NCBI GenBank assembly: GCA_017396395.1
Contig: JAFQMF010000017.1
Coordinates: forward strand, 62,001 to 126,000
Origin: Clostridia bacterium
GTDB taxonomy: Bacteria; Bacillota; Clostridia; RUG12999
Direction: 5' to 3'
DNA: 64,000 nucleotides
Below are positions 36,887-45,492 of the stretch, one piece after another (position 1 is the first letter of the stretch; each line of letters opens with the position of its first letter). The translations under genes and the position numbers were made by a program. The notes beneath the pieces are model-generated. The model was not told the origin of the DNA, made no database searches, and saw only the letters and a list, made by a program, of their open reading frames with translations.

Positions 36887-38032
36887 TTATTTAAGTTTTG
36901 AGGTCTTTATATATTTATGTCCAGGAAGAGAAGTGAGAAGTCCCGAAATCTCCATAATTGAAGCAATAGAATTTACCTGATTTAAAGGCAAACCCGTAAC
37001 ACCTGCAATTTCCTCAGGGGACATAGCGTCAGTTCTTACCGTCTCTAAAATTATCTGCTCAGGCATTATTTCACCCTCAGGAACATCTACAGCAAGGGAA
37101 CTGATTATTTCATTTTCATTATGTTCAGTTTCATCATCTTCTTCACTTTTCGAAAATTCAAATTCAGGAAAAAGACTTAATATGTCCTCCACACAGGTTA
37201 CAGGTGTGGCGGAATTCTTTATAAGATTATTTGTTCCTACAGAAGTAGGACTGGTAATATTTCCCGGCACTGCAAAAACCTCTTTACCCTGTTCTAAGGC
37301 AAGCTTTGCAGTAATGGAAGTACCGCTTATTTCCTCCGCTTCAACTACTACAACTCCGTGGCTAAGGCCACTCATAATTCTGTTTCTTTGAGGAAAATTC
37401 CATTTAAGAGGAGGTGTGTCAAAAGGAAATTCAGAAATAACCTGTCCATTTTTCATTATATCCACCATTAATGCAGAATTATCCATAGGATAGCATATAT
37501 TTACTCCGCATCCCAGTACAGCTATAGTTTTACCTCCCGCATCTACAGCTCCCATATGCGCCTGACTGTCTATACCTGTTGCCATACCGCTTACTATTAC
37601 AACGCCCCGTTTTGCAAGTGCATAAGCAAGGTCATAGGCTATACCAAGTCCGTAACTGCTGGCACGTCTGCTTCCTATAATGGCAATACGAAGCTTGTCA
37701 TCACCCATCTCATCGCTGTTTCCTCTTACATATAATACATATGGTGCATCGGAAATATTTATTAAATCCAAAGGGTAATCCTCATCATCACGGGAAATAA
37801 TTTTTACTCCGTGTTTATTTGCTATAGCAATCTCACGCTCTGCACTTTTCAAATCTTTAACACAAAGGCTTGCAACAAGCTCATCATCCCCTAAAAGAGC
37901 TTTTAACTGCTGGGGAGACATATCAAATATCTCTTTTGGATTTCCATTTGCAATTTCCAACAAAGTATTTGCCGATATTCTGTGATTTCCTACTGCCTTT
38001 GTCAGCCATAACCAATATTTTGTTTCTGCCAT
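36887..38032 (-). CDS. dprA: DNA-processing protein DprA
   Basis: DprA loads RecA onto incoming single-stranded DNA in natural transformation. The 381-residue protein has an N-terminal SAM-like helical region, the central Rossmann-like DprA domain (IGSRRASSYG near 119, VSGMATGIDSQAHMGA near 148, FPQRNRIMSGLS near 212), and a C-terminal winged-helix domain (from about 320). It is almost ubiquitous, even where competence is unknown. The start is two bases after the upstream RNA methyltransferase gene. Confidence 0.94.
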   Translation of the reverse strand: MAETKYWLWLTKAVGNHRISANTLLEIANGNPKEIFDMSPQQLKALLGDDELVASLCVKDLKSAEREIAIANKHGVKIISRDDEDYPLDLINISDAPYVLYVRGNSDEMGDDKLRIAIIGSRRASSYGLGIAYDLAYALAKRGVVIVSGMATGIDSQAHMGAVDAGGKTIAVLGCGVNICYPMDNSALMVDIMKNGQVISEFPFDTPPLKWNFPQRNRIMSGLSHGVVVVEAEEISGTSITAKLALEQGKEVFAVPGNITSPTSVGTNNLIKNSATPVTCVEDILSLFPEFEFSKSEEDDETEHNENEIISSLAVDVPEGEIMPEQIILETVRTDAMSPEEIAGVTGLPLNQVNSIASIMEISGLLTSLPGHKYIKTSKLK

Positions 38033-38034
38033 AT

Positions 38035-38817
38035 TTATTTTCCTTTTTTATTATTTTTTTGTCTTAACACTTCGTATGCCACAAGAGAAGTAGCAACTCC
38101 TACATTAAGAGATTCAATATTTCCAACAAGAGGGATACTTATAAAACTGTCGCAAACTGCCATAACCTCATCCGATATGCCCTTTGCCTCATTTCCCATT
38201 ACGAAAACCGACGGCGAGGTTAAATCAGTATCTGTATAATTTTCTGCATCTTCCATTCGAGTGCCTATTATTTTATACCCTTTTATCTTTAAAATATTTA
38301 ATACCTCAGCAGTTTTTGTTCTGTATATAGGCAGACTGAAAATTGCAGACATTGTGCTTCGCACAGTTTTAGGATTATATAAATCCACACTGCCTTTAGA
38401 AAGTATAAGTCCGTTAGCACCTGCACCTGTAAGACTTCTTACAATCGTACCTAAGTTTCCAGGGTCGCTTACACCGTCGCTATATACTAAAAAAGGTGAA
38501 TTTTCGGGAGAAATATCCTCTGCATTATATTCAGGAATTTTCATTTCAGCCATAATTCCCTGAGGGGTTATGGTATCGCTTAAATATTCCCCAACTTTTT
38601 CGGTAATATATAAACAATCTCCCTGTACTGCTTTTCCCTTATAATTTTCAGTTATTATAATTTTAACAGGTATAATACCCATATTAACTGCATCTGTAAC
38701 GGGTCTTTCCCCTTCCAATAAAAATGTGCCTGTTTGCTCTCGGTATTTTCGGGAGGTCTGCAGTTTTTTCAAATGCTTTATATATGAATTTGTTATGCTG
38801 GAAATCAGCTTGTCCAT
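38035..38817 (-). CDS. TrmH/SpoU-family RNA 2'-O-methyltransferase
   Basis: From the ATG at 38817 the protein has 260 residues. An N-terminal substrate-binding domain (YIKHLKKLQTSRKYR, FLLEGERPV) is followed by a SPOUT knot domain with the motifs DPGNLGTIVRS, FVMGNEAKGIS and IPLVGNIESLNVGVATSL. This matches YsgA/RlmB-like 23S rRNA methyltransferases. The exact nucleotide is uncertain. The open frame extends to 38925, but GGGAG before 38817 and the hydrophobic upstream sequence argue for the ATG chosen. It heads the run dprA-topA-trmFO-trxA-tatD. Confidence 0.88.
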   Translation of the reverse strand: MDKLISSITNSYIKHLKKLQTSRKYREQTGTFLLEGERPVTDAVNMGIIPVKIIITENYKGKAVQGDCLYITEKVGEYLSDTITPQGIMAEMKIPEYNAEDISPENSPFLVYSDGVSDPGNLGTIVRSLTGAGANGLILSKGSVDLYNPKTVRSTMSAIFSLPIYRTKTAEVLNILKIKGYKIIGTRMEDAENYTDTDLTSPSVFVMGNEAKGISDEVMAVCDSFISIPLVGNIESLNVGVATSLVAYEVLRQKNNKKGK

Positions 38818-38925
38818 ACTGCTCTTCTCCCTTCCTTTTAACCTTTTTTCTACTATAATATATAACACAGAGTATATTGTAATACATTTTATTTGAAAAA
38901 TCAAGAAAAATTTTACCTGATACAA

Positions 38926-38962
38926 AAATAAGGAGGCAAAAAAAATTTTTGCCTCCTTATTT
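38926..38962 (-). terminator. Terminator after the thioesterase gene
   Basis: A long perfect stem (aataaggaggcaaaaa with tttttgcctccttatt) directly follows the minus-strand thioesterase stop codon and precedes the next gene's leader. Confidence 0.88.
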
Positions 38963-39683
38963 ATAAGTAAAATTTTATAATTGCATGGAGAGTATTTTCA
39001 TCAAAACTTTTAATAGCTACTGTGAGATTTCCATCCTCTTTACCACAAAGACATTTTATTTTATCCGCCTTTTTAATTTCCTTTTTATACATAACCTCAA
39101 AACCTTTTATACTCTTTGGAAGGCTGTTACCTAAAGCAAGCTCCGCAAGGGTTACATAATGAGTATTGTTCATATGGTAATTCATATCAATCAAAAATTC
39201 ATTTACCGTAAACTCCTTTTTACTGTAAACATTCTCCGGCTCTTTTAAATTTATCATTTTATCTTCGGGAAAATTTGTTTTTTCACAAACTCCGTATTTT
39301 TGGCTAAGCTGAAGACTGCAACTTTCGGGCATTTTCTTTTCTACATTTATACGCACCCAAACTGAGGATGCCACCGCCAACATTTCGCCTGCTTCTGATT
39401 TTACTTCAAATTCTCTTTTTGAATAAATACGCTTTGTTTCTCGTACCCAGGTGCTTACCTCTACTTTTTCACCAAAAGAAGGGCTTTTCAATATTTTCAC
39501 CTTCCAGCTTAAAAGAAGCCAAGTGGTATGAGTTGTATTTATAGTTTCACGAAAACCGTCACCTACACTGTTTGCGTGAATTCCCGCAATATTTTCCAAA
39601 AATGTCAGCAGGGAAGCATTTTTAATATCTAAATTCTCTTTTATGTCTTTAAAACCCACATAAAATTTCTCAGTAACTATCAT
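38961..39683 (-). CDS. Acyl-ACP thioesterase
   Basis: This 240-residue double-hotdog protein belongs to the FatA/FatB-like bacterial thioesterases that release free fatty acids from acyl carrier protein. The catalytic region FLIDMNYHMNNTHYVTLAEL near 165-185 carries the Asn/His motif. The N-terminal half contains the WLLLSWKVKIL and VSTWVRETKRIYSKREF segments of the first hotdog. Bacterial members often adjust membrane fatty acid composition. It follows an M42 peptidase gene by 4 bases. Confidence 0.88.
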   Translation of the reverse strand: MIVTEKFYVGFKDIKENLDIKNASLLTFLENIAGIHANSVGDGFRETINTTHTTWLLLSWKVKILKSPSFGEKVEVSTWVRETKRIYSKREFEVKSEAGEMLAVASSVWVRINVEKKMPESCSLQLSQKYGVCEKTNFPEDKMINLKEPENVYSKKEFTVNEFLIDMNYHMNNTHYVTLAELALGNSLPKSIKGFEVMYKKEIKKADKIKCLCGKEDGNLTVAIKSFDENTLHAIIKFYL

Positions 39684-39687
39684 TTTT

Positions 39688-40656
39688 TTACCCTTTATTT
39701 ATTATCTTTTCAAGAAGAGATATTCCACCCTCTACATCCTTTAAAGAAAAGGTTTCACAAGGAGTATGAATATATCTGCAAGGTACGGAAATTACCCCTG
39801 TAGGTACACCCTCTCTTGAAGTCTGTATAACCGAGCCGTCAGTTGTACCCGCTGTCATTACCTCAAACTGATATGGAATATTTTCTTTTTTTGCAGTATT
39901 TTCCAAAAGTGCTACAATCTCTTCCGATGTGACCATACGTCCGTCCTTAATTTTTATGGCAATACCCTTACCCATTTCTACTGCCATAGCAGGAGCTGAT
40001 GGTGTATCTCCTGTATCTGTAACATCAACTGCAATAGCAATATCAGGATTTACACTAAAAGCGGATGGCGTTGCTCCACGAAGGCCAACCTCCTCCTGAA
40101 CGGTGAATACCAAATATAAATCATAAGAGGGGTTTTTAATTTTTTCTGCCAAAGACAGGAGCATAAAACAACCTATTCTGTCATCTGCTTTTCCTGTAGT
40201 TACAATATCTCCCTGACATATAAATTCAGAATAAAAACCCGCCATATCGCCGATTTGTACCTTTTTCTGTGCAGATGCTTTACTGTCTGCCCCGATATCA
40301 ATATACATATCCTTAATTTTCATATCCTTAGGCTCAATATCTTCCGAGCATGCAATAACACCGATTACGCCGTTTTTGAACTTTACCTTCTGATATAAAA
40401 CTGCCATAGGAGAAAGTCCTCCTACCGGTACAAATCTCAAAAAGCCTTTATCTTCAATATATGTTACCATTATACCGATTTCATCCATATGGGCTGCCAG
40501 CATAAGCTTTTTACCCTCACCCTTAATATGTGCAATAACATTTCCCATACTGTCACGGGAAACATCAGCATACGGCTTTAATTTATTTTCTATATAATCT
40601 GCCACCGCCCCTTCTCTTCCTGAAGGGCCGTACAGGCTTACTAATTCTCTAAGCAT
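39688..40656 (-). CDS. M42 family metallopeptidase (copy 1)
   Basis: This 322-residue co-catalytic Zn/Co aminopeptidase is of the glutamyl/deblocking aminopeptidase (TET) type. Metal ligands are visible: AAHMDEIG (His and neighbouring Asp near 57-60), KADDRIGC (bridging Asp near 172), TVQEEVGLRGA (general base and ligand Glu near 203), AVDVTDTGDTP (Asp near 225), and RYIHTPCE (His near 298). TET peptidases assemble into dodecamers that trim peptides. It overlaps the next paralogue upstream by 16 bases. Confidence 0.9.
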   Translation of the reverse strand: MLRELVSLYGPSGREGAVADYIENKLKPYADVSRDSMGNVIAHIKGEGKKLMLAAHMDEIGIMVTYIEDKGFLRFVPVGGLSPMAVLYQKVKFKNGVIGVIACSEDIEPKDMKIKDMYIDIGADSKASAQKKVQIGDMAGFYSEFICQGDIVTTGKADDRIGCFMLLSLAEKIKNPSYDLYLVFTVQEEVGLRGATPSAFSVNPDIAIAVDVTDTGDTPSAPAMAVEMGKGIAIKIKDGRMVTSEEIVALLENTAKKENIPYQFEVMTAGTTDGSVIQTSREGVPTGVISVPCRYIHTPCETFSLKDVEGGISLLEKIINKG

Positions 40657-41666
40657 ATTTCATCCATCCTTTCGCAGATTTCTATAGCCAGCTTTTCCCC
40701 AAGCTGAAGATCTTTTTCTGATATTACACAAACGGGAGAATGTAAATATCTGCAAGGGATTGCCATAGCAAGAGTTTTTGTACCTCTTCCTGCAACCTGT
40801 ATTTTCCCTGCATTATTTCCTCCGTTGCCTGTCCTTTTAAGCTGATAGCAAATCCCTGCTTTGTGTGCAATTTTTTTAGCAAACGAAAGCATATCTATAT
40901 CTGCAAGAGAGCTTCTTTCCATAACGGAAAACACAGGCCCTTCACCAAGACGTGTTACCTGCAAATGTTTTGGTGTTGTAGGACTGTCTGCACAAATTGT
41001 ACTTTCTAAAATGACTGCATAATCCGCCATAATTTCCTTTGCAGATACCATCGCACCACGAAGTCCGATTTCCTCACCAACAGAAAAAACTGCGTAAAAA
41101 TCATATGCAGGCTTTGCTTTTTTAAGCATATTTATTAAAATATATACTCCTGCTCTGTCATCTAATGCCTTTGCTTTTATAAGGCCTTCTCCAAAGGAAA
41201 CATAATCACTGTCAAAGGAAATATAATCTCCTTTTGCTACAAGCTCCAATGCTTCTTCTCTGGTCTGTACCCCAATATCTATATACATATCCTTTGTTTT
41301 TACTGCTTTTTCCCGTTCCTCACTTGTTGTTAAATGAATAGCCTTAACACCAATTACACCAGGAATAGCTTTTTCTCCTACCAATACCCGTTTCCCGGGA
41401 AGAAGCCTGTTGTCAAGTCCGCCTATCTCATCAAATTTAATATATCCCTTTTCGGTAATATTTTTTACAATTAGTCCAACTTCGTCCATATGAGCATCAG
41501 CCATAAACTTTTTATCCGAAGATTTACCCCTTTTAAAAGCTATGAGGTTTCCCATTTTGTCTATTTTTATATTATCGCAATAGGGCTTTATTTCTTCCAT
41601 TATAATTTTTCTTACATTTTCCTCCATACCGCTGGGAGAAAGTGCATTACACAATTTTTTAAGCAT
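40641..41666 (-). CDS. M42 family metallopeptidase (copy 2)
   Basis: Paralogue of its neighbours, 341 residues. It keeps ADAHMDEVG (near 55), KALDDRAGV (near 180), SVGEEIGLRGA (near 213) and RYLHSPVCV (near 315). At the position of the third metal aspartate it reads VILESTICAD, so glutamate replaces aspartate, a substitution known in some M42 enzymes. Divergence from copy 1 suggests a different peptide specificity or heteromeric assembly (inference). It overlaps copy 3 by 8 bases, consistent with translational coupling. Confidence 0.88.
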   Translation of the reverse strand: MLKKLCNALSPSGMEENVRKIIMEEIKPYCDNIKIDKMGNLIAFKRGKSSDKKFMADAHMDEVGLIVKNITEKGYIKFDEIGGLDNRLLPGKRVLVGEKAIPGVIGVKAIHLTTSEEREKAVKTKDMYIDIGVQTREEALELVAKGDYISFDSDYVSFGEGLIKAKALDDRAGVYILINMLKKAKPAYDFYAVFSVGEEIGLRGAMVSAKEIMADYAVILESTICADSPTTPKHLQVTRLGEGPVFSVMERSSLADIDMLSFAKKIAHKAGICYQLKRTGNGGNNAGKIQVAGRGTKTLAMAIPCRYLHSPVCVISEKDLQLGEKLAIEICERMDEICLEN

Positions 41667-42684
41667 ACTGCACCTCCTGAAAATTATATAAAAATTCCTC
41701 TAAAAGCTGAGATAAATTTTCAATATCCTCTTTTAAAACTGTTTCTATTCCTGTATGCATATATTTTAATGGAAATGACACAAGCACCGATGGAATACCA
41801 TTTCTTGCTGTTTCAATTACAAAAGCATCTGTTCCTGTATCTCCGCTTTCCACCTCAACCTGATAGGGTATTTCTCTAAACTGGGCACAATTTATCAGCT
41901 GATTTGTATAAAATCTGTTTAGTGTAGGCCCTTTGCATATAACAGGACCTGCACCCATTTTATTGGTGGTATATGGCTGACATTCAGGAGAGTTTCCAAA
42001 GGTTGCATCTACTGTAATTGCCATATGAGGATTTTCTCTTTCTGCTCCGCAGGAAGCACCTCTTCTGCCCAGCTCTTCCGAAACAGAAAGCATTATAACA
42101 AGGTCAGCCTGCATTTTGCTTTTATCAATATGCTCAGCTAAACGAAGAAGAGAATATACTCCTCCTTTATTATCAAGAAAATTAGCACTGATATTATTTG
42201 CCATAACACGAAATGAAGGTTTAAAAGAAACAGGAGTGCCTACCCTGATAATCTCTTTAAGGTCATCGCTTTTAAATCCAGTATCCACTACAAGGTTTTT
42301 TATCTTTTCCACTTTGTCTGTTTGCTCAGCAGTTAAAATATGAATGGGACGAAGTCCGATAATACCGTAAATATCCTTATCTCCGTGAAGAATTACTTCA
42401 CTTCCAGCAAGTACCCTCTCATCTATTCCGCCTAAGGGTGCAATTTTAACAAATCCGTCCTGTAATATTTCAGTTACAATAAGACCTATATTGTCATAAT
42501 GAGCACACATCATTACCTTTGGAGCATTTTCTTTTCCGCATAAAATACTGCCAAAAAGGTTGCCAAGAGCATCCTCGTAGCAACTGTCACAAAGATTTTC
42601 AAGATAGTATTTAATTTTCAGATTGTTCTTTTTTTCAAACCCTGTTACACAAGGGTTTTCTACAAGTGCTTTTAATAGTTCCAA
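41659..42684 (-). CDS. M42 family metallopeptidase (copy 3)
   Basis: First of three tandem M42 genes, 341 residues. The first metal motif reads MCAHYDNIG in place of AHMDEIG, so the histidine and aspartate are kept but the following acidic residue is lost. FLDNKGGVYS (near 180), SVSEELGRRGA (near 210), VDATFG (near 233) and KYMHTGIE (near 314) look complete. It is therefore probably active but altered near the active site. It is 12 bases downstream of murD. Confidence 0.87.
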   Translation of the reverse strand: MELLKALVENPCVTGFEKKNNLKIKYYLENLCDSCYEDALGNLFGSILCGKENAPKVMMCAHYDNIGLIVTEILQDGFVKIAPLGGIDERVLAGSEVILHGDKDIYGIIGLRPIHILTAEQTDKVEKIKNLVVDTGFKSDDLKEIIRVGTPVSFKPSFRVMANNISANFLDNKGGVYSLLRLAEHIDKSKMQADLVIMLSVSEELGRRGASCGAERENPHMAITVDATFGNSPECQPYTTNKMGAGPVICKGPTLNRFYTNQLINCAQFREIPYQVEVESGDTGTDAFVIETARNGIPSVLVSFPLKYMHTGIETVLKEDIENLSQLLEEFLYNFQEVQYA

Positions 42685-42696
42685 ATTTACACTCTC

Positions 42697-44055
42697 CTAA
42701 AGCTTTAATACAAGCTCTTTAAAAAGCTTACCTCTCTCTTCAAAGTTGTTAAATAAATCAAAACTGGTGCTGGCAGGAGAAAGAAGTACCACATCTCCCT
42801 TTTTAGCCTTTTCTTTAGCAATTTTAACTGCCTGCTCATAAGACTGTGCTCTTATAATTTCGGGAATTTCTTCCCCGCAGTTTCTTACTGCTTTTTCAAT
42901 CACATCAGAAGTTTTACCAATTAAAATAAGCACCTTAGTCTTGTCACATATAGGTTTGCCTATTTCATCATAAGAAATTCCTTTATCTTTTCCACCTGCA
43001 ATTAATACAACATTTTTATTAAACACCGAAAGAGTATTAATTGTTCTGTTTGGGCTGGAATCAATAGAACTGTTATAGTATTTTACCCCGTCCAGTTCAC
43101 GCACAAATTCAATTCTGTGCTCTACTCCTCCAAAGGTTTTTGCTACTTTTTTCACAGTGCTTTGGGATACATATCCATAGGTTGCACAAATGGCGGTCAT
43201 ATAGTTATAAACATTATGTCTGCCAATAATTTTAATATCTGATGTATCAAGATATTTCTCCCCAAAAGCATAGATATCCTTGCCGTCGCACAAAACATCC
43301 CCATTTTCATTAAAGGAAAAGCTTATTATTTCACCCTTTGCCTCTTTTTCCAAAGTCCTTGTAATATCATTATCAAGGTTTAGTATAAATCTATCTTTCT
43401 GACCTTGATTTTTCATAATATTTTTCTTTGACAGTATATATTCGCTGTAATCGGTATGCCAGTCAAGATGATTTGGCGTAATATTAGTAATTACTGCTAC
43501 TTTAGGAGATTTATCCATATCAAAAAGCTGAAAACTGGAAAGCTCCACTACAGCTTTATCATCTTTTCCAATTTTTTCAATGTCGCCAATTAAAGGTCTG
43601 CCTATATTACCTCCTAAATGGCAGGTATAGCCTTCCTCTTTAAGCATTTCATAAATAAGCGAGGTGGTAGTAGTTTTACCATCACTCCCCGTTACTGCAA
43701 ATATATCACAGGGACAAAGTGAAAAAAACAAATTCATCTCCGAGGTTATTTCTGTCCCTTTTTCTTTCAAAATATTAATTTGAGGCAGGTCAGGGCGTAT
43801 CCCTGGTGTACGAAAAAGTATATCCACATCAATATTATCCAGATAATTCTCCCCAAGACTTAAAGAAACCCCCATACTTTTTAGAATTTCTTCGTTTTGA
43901 CCAATATCCTCTTTTCTGTCACAGGCAATAACCTTAGCACCCCAGTCTGAGAGCAGGGAAATAAGTGGCATATTGCTTCTGCCAAGACCTATAACTGCCA
44001 CCTTTTTATTTTTTATATAATTTTTATACTCTTTAATATTCATATTTTTCTCCAT
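42697..44055 (-). CDS. murD: UDP-N-acetylmuramoylalanine-D-glutamate ligase
   Basis: MurD adds D-glutamate to the growing muropeptide in the cytoplasm. The 452-residue protein shows the three Mur-ligase domains: N-terminal UDP-binding (KVAVIGLGRSNMPL), central ATPase with GSDGKTTT near 120 and the HLDWH segment near 195, and C-terminal domain with KYYNSSIDSSP near 308. The gene stands outside a dcw cluster, next to M42 peptidases. A second ATG at 44043 with its own GGAG is an alternative start. A hairpin covers the ribosome binding site (see 44064-44090). Confidence 0.95.
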   Translation of the reverse strand: MEKNMNIKEYKNYIKNKKVAVIGLGRSNMPLISLLSDWGAKVIACDRKEDIGQNEEILKSMGVSLSLGENYLDNIDVDILFRTPGIRPDLPQINILKEKGTEITSEMNLFFSLCPCDIFAVTGSDGKTTTTSLIYEMLKEEGYTCHLGGNIGRPLIGDIEKIGKDDKAVVELSSFQLFDMDKSPKVAVITNITPNHLDWHTDYSEYILSKKNIMKNQGQKDRFILNLDNDITRTLEKEAKGEIISFSFNENGDVLCDGKDIYAFGEKYLDTSDIKIIGRHNVYNYMTAICATYGYVSQSTVKKVAKTFGGVEHRIEFVRELDGVKYYNSSIDSSPNRTINTLSVFNKNVVLIAGGKDKGISYDEIGKPICDKTKVLILIGKTSDVIEKAVRNCGEEIPEIIRAQSYEQAVKIAKEKAKKGDVVLLSPASTSFDLFNNFEERGKLFKELVLKL

Positions 44056-44063
44056 AACAAATA

Positions 44064-44090
44064 CACCTGCCTGTATTTTTAGGGCAGGTG
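44064..44090 (-). promoter_or_regulatory. Hairpin overlapping the murD ribosome binding site
   Basis: A perfect 8-bp stem (cacctgcc with ggcaggtg) lies 9 bases before the murD start, and its 3' arm contains the AGGTG ribosome binding site. It could reduce murD translation. No T run follows, so it is not a terminator. Confidence 0.45.
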
Positions 44091-44104
44091 CACTGATACC
44101 AATA

Positions 44105-44356
44105 TTAAAACTGGTTAAGATAGTTTTTTACTATTTCCTCTAAAAGGTCATCTCTCTGAATTTGTGTAATTAAAGAACGAGCCCCTTCGTGGCTGGTGAT
44201 GTATGTAGGGTCACCTGAAATAATATATCCAACTATCTGATTTACAGGGTTGTAGCCCTTTTCCTTAAGTGCAGCATACACTTTTTCAACAATTCCTCTT
44301 ATTACCATTTCCTTATGCTGGTCTCCTTTAAAAAATAAAGTATCCTGTGTTGCCAT
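44105..44356 (-). CDS. IreB-family regulatory phosphoprotein (UPF0297/DUF965)
   Basis: This 83-residue protein begins with the family signature DTLFFKGD followed by the conserved [35 protein letters not shown]-type block (shown in part). Family members such as IreB are substrates of PASTA-domain Ser/Thr kinases and affect cell-wall stress and cephalosporin resistance in enterococci. The near-invariant sequence makes the assignment secure, but partners such as YrrK/RuvX and DUF1292 are not next to it here. It precedes murD. Confidence 0.92.
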   Translation of the reverse strand: MATQDTLFFKGDQHKEMVIRGIVEKVYAALKEKGYNPVNQIVGYIISGDPTYITSHEGARSLITQIQRDDLLEEIVKNYLNQF

Positions 44357-44370
44357 TTTTGTTTCCTCCT

Positions 44371-44748
44371 TTAATGCTTTTCTGATGTAAAATATCCTCT
44401 TAAATCAACCTTTGAAAGGTAACCGTCTTTTTTATCTATCGGTCCGTCTTCCACCTTTACAAATCTCATTCTGGTAAGAAGCTGCTCATACTCTTTTAAA
44501 TTTGTATAAACATCCCATATTCCGTGCAAATCAAGAAAATTAAGTGCACTTGCAAGTACAACATACTCCATTTCCGGTTTATCTGTTTTAAGTTTTTCTA
44601 TGTAAGCACCGCCATTACATATATTAAAGGCTACTGCTCCTGTTAAGCTTTGCTCGTAGCACAGCATAGCAAACCCTTTAATCTCCATATCAAGATACAG
44701 CTCCGCTTCAGGTAACTGCTCAGGTGTTGCAACTTTTATACTAAACAT
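44371..44748 (-). CDS. Conserved small protein, possibly GNAT-like
   Basis: This 125-residue protein is soluble, without membrane helices. The pattern '[12 protein letters not shown]...[19 protein letters not shown]...[21 protein letters not shown]...[13 protein letters not shown]' (residues about 1-100) resembles a shortened N-acetyltransferase fold, but the pyrophosphate-binding motif is not obvious, so the function is open. It sits between rluB and the IreB-like gene with short gaps, suggesting cotranscription. Confidence 0.6.
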   Translation of the reverse strand: MFSIKVATPEQLPEAELYLDMEIKGFAMLCYEQSLTGAVAFNICNGGAYIEKLKTDKPEMEYVVLASALNFLDLHGIWDVYTNLKEYEQLLTRMRFVKVEDGPIDKKDGYLSKVDLRGYFTSEKH

Positions 44749-44768
44749 TTGTAAAACATCCCTCTTTC

Positions 44769-45491
44769 TTATTTTCCGCCTTTTGTAAGCAAATCAATTT
44801 CTGCTTTTTTTAGATGCCTCCATTTTCCTTCCGGAAGATTTCCCAGCATAATATTTCCAATCTGCACCCTCTTAAGCCTTATTACAGGGTAACCCACAAC
44901 CTCGCACATTCTGCGTATCTGTCTTTTCTTTCCTTCCCCTATAATAATCTTAATATTTGATTCCCTCTCTGTAGCACCTACAAGTTCAACCTGTGCGGGT
45001 CTGGTAAAATAATCACCTATATCCACTCCGCTTTTAAGCTTTTTTATTGCCTCAGGAGTAATCATACCCTTTACCCAAACAATATATGTTTTCTTTAAAT
45101 TGTTTGAAGGATGCATAACTGCGTTAGCAAAATCCCCGTCATTTGATAAAAGCAGCAATCCTTGTGTATCATAATCAAGTCTGCCTACAGGATATATTCT
45201 TGCGTGTACATCCTGGCACAACTCCATAACAGTAGGTCTTTGAAAATCGTCTGAGGTGGAGGTTATGTAGCCGGAAGGCTTATTTAACATAATATAAAAC
45301 TTTTTACCTTCCGGTTTTATAAGCTGTCCATCTACCTCAACTTCGTCTTCCATAGGGGAAATCTTAACCCCCATTTCCGTTACAATATCACCGTTTACTT
45401 TTACTCTGCCTATTCGGATTAAATCCTCCGCTTTACGTCTGGAGGTTATTCCGCTGTCCGCAATATATTTTTGCAGTCGTATATTTTCCAT
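44769..45491 (-). CDS. rluB: 23S rRNA pseudouridine synthase, RluB/RsuA family
   Basis: This 240-residue enzyme has an N-terminal S4 RNA-binding domain (IRLQKYIADSGITSRRKAED) and a pseudouridine synthase domain with the catalytic aspartate in GRLDYDTQGLLLLSNDG near 105. It matches RluB, which modifies the 23S rRNA peptidyl transferase region. The open frame starts at 45560 but that start lies inside the upstream gene. GGGGAA seven bases before 45491 supports the start used. It is one base away from the D,D-carboxypeptidase stop. Confidence 0.92.
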   Translation of the reverse strand: MENIRLQKYIADSGITSRRKAEDLIRIGRVKVNGDIVTEMGVKISPMEDEVEVDGQLIKPEGKKFYIMLNKPSGYITSTSDDFQRPTVMELCQDVHARIYPVGRLDYDTQGLLLLSNDGDFANAVMHPSNNLKKTYIVWVKGMITPEAIKKLKSGVDIGDYFTRPAQVELVGATERESNIKIIIGEGKKRQIRRMCEVVGYPVIRLKRVQIGNIMLGNLPEGKWRHLKKAEIDLLTKGGK

Positions 45492-45492
45492 T

